From assembly GCF_004122095.1 (NCBI RefSeq), contig NZ_SAWZ01000009.1, forward strand, positions 101,692-165,691: a DNA stretch of 64,000 nucleotides, read 5' to 3'. The notes beneath the pieces are model-generated. The model made no database searches. It had not been told where the DNA came from and saw only the letters and a program-made list of their open reading frames with translations. The stretch's first letter is position 1; every line of letters starts with the position of its first letter. Source of the DNA: Pseudoxanthomonas composti (GTDB taxonomy: Bacteria; Pseudomonadota; Gammaproteobacteria; Xanthomonadales; Xanthomonadaceae). Below, piece by piece: positions 63,917 through 64,000 of this stretch. A program made the position numbers and the translations under genes.

Positions 63917-64000
63917 TTCCTGCTCCCGACGGCGAATTGCTTCGCTGGCGGGGACGAGCTGAAAAGCGCGGTGTTGACGGTTTGATCACGGCCAGTTAGA

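Overview
The window is GC-rich chromosomal DNA from a gammaproteobacterium of the Xanthomonadaceae, in or near Pseudoxanthomonas, Stenotrophomonas or Xanthomonas. The evidence is the atpIBEFHAGDC operon followed by glmU, a split pntAA/pntAB/pntB set, cydABX with cydDC, a secreted dipeptidyl-peptidase IV-like enzyme, and many short palindromic dispersed repeats of the kind seen in that family. The genus cannot be settled from this stretch. No prophage, insertion sequence, integrase, CRISPR array, tRNA or rRNA gene was recognised inside the window.

Layout. 1-0.6 kb: 5' part of an outer-membrane barrel gene (minus). 1.1-8.5 kb: complete F1Fo ATP synthase operon from an extended -10 promoter to an intrinsic terminator. 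Just after it lies a relic copy of the atpD/atpC junction. 8.8-11.8 kb: a GtrA flippase, a GtrB-like glycosyltransferase and a polytopic membrane protein, resembling a scattered gtrABC set. 11.9-13.3 kb: glmU. 13.8 kb: an exported RidA-like protein. 14.5-17.2 kb: an NtrY/NtrC-like two-component pair. 17.9-25.3 kb: a six-gene ABC efflux operon (membrane fusion protein, ATPase, four FtsX/MacB-type permeases) behind a good sigma-54 promoter and a cluster of GTGTCC/GGACAC palindromes. 25.5 kb: glmS, divergent from it. 27.6-33.7 kb: a thioesterase, an exported sugar isomerase with a DUF1080 lipoprotein, an alpha/beta hydrolase, a pirin and DoxX, with a divergent LysR regulator. 34-39 kb: an orphan histidine kinase, a ~135-bp tandem palindromic repeat, and the pnt transhydrogenase operon. 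39.4-46.1 kb: a cysteine-synthase-like enzyme, an M3 oligopeptidase, a hemolysin III-type protein and a DPP IV-like peptidase. 46.2-47.1 kb: a repeat island. 47.2-54.6 kb: dinB, gph, a BON protein, a cobalamin riboswitch with btuB, a TfoX-C protein, a free-methionine sulfoxide reductase, a phasin and queD. 54.7-63.7 kb: rhlE, an FNR-type regulator, cydDC and cydABX with two FNR boxes between the divergent cyd operons. The last 140 bases carry a strong rRNA-type promoter facing out of the window.

How the parts work together. Much of the window is envelope energetics: ATP synthase, proton-translocating transhydrogenase and cytochrome bd. glmS and glmU supply UDP-GlcNAc for the cell wall and lipopolysaccharide. 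The most interesting circuit is the NtrC-like regulator with the sigma-54-driven ABC operon. The regulator's likely enhancer sites sit 85-120 bp upstream of the predicted transcription start and directly abut the glmS promoter, so envelope efflux and amino-sugar synthesis may be co-controlled. The second clear circuit is the FNR-type regulator beside cydDC/cydABX, where one FNR box fits each divergent promoter at the activating distance.
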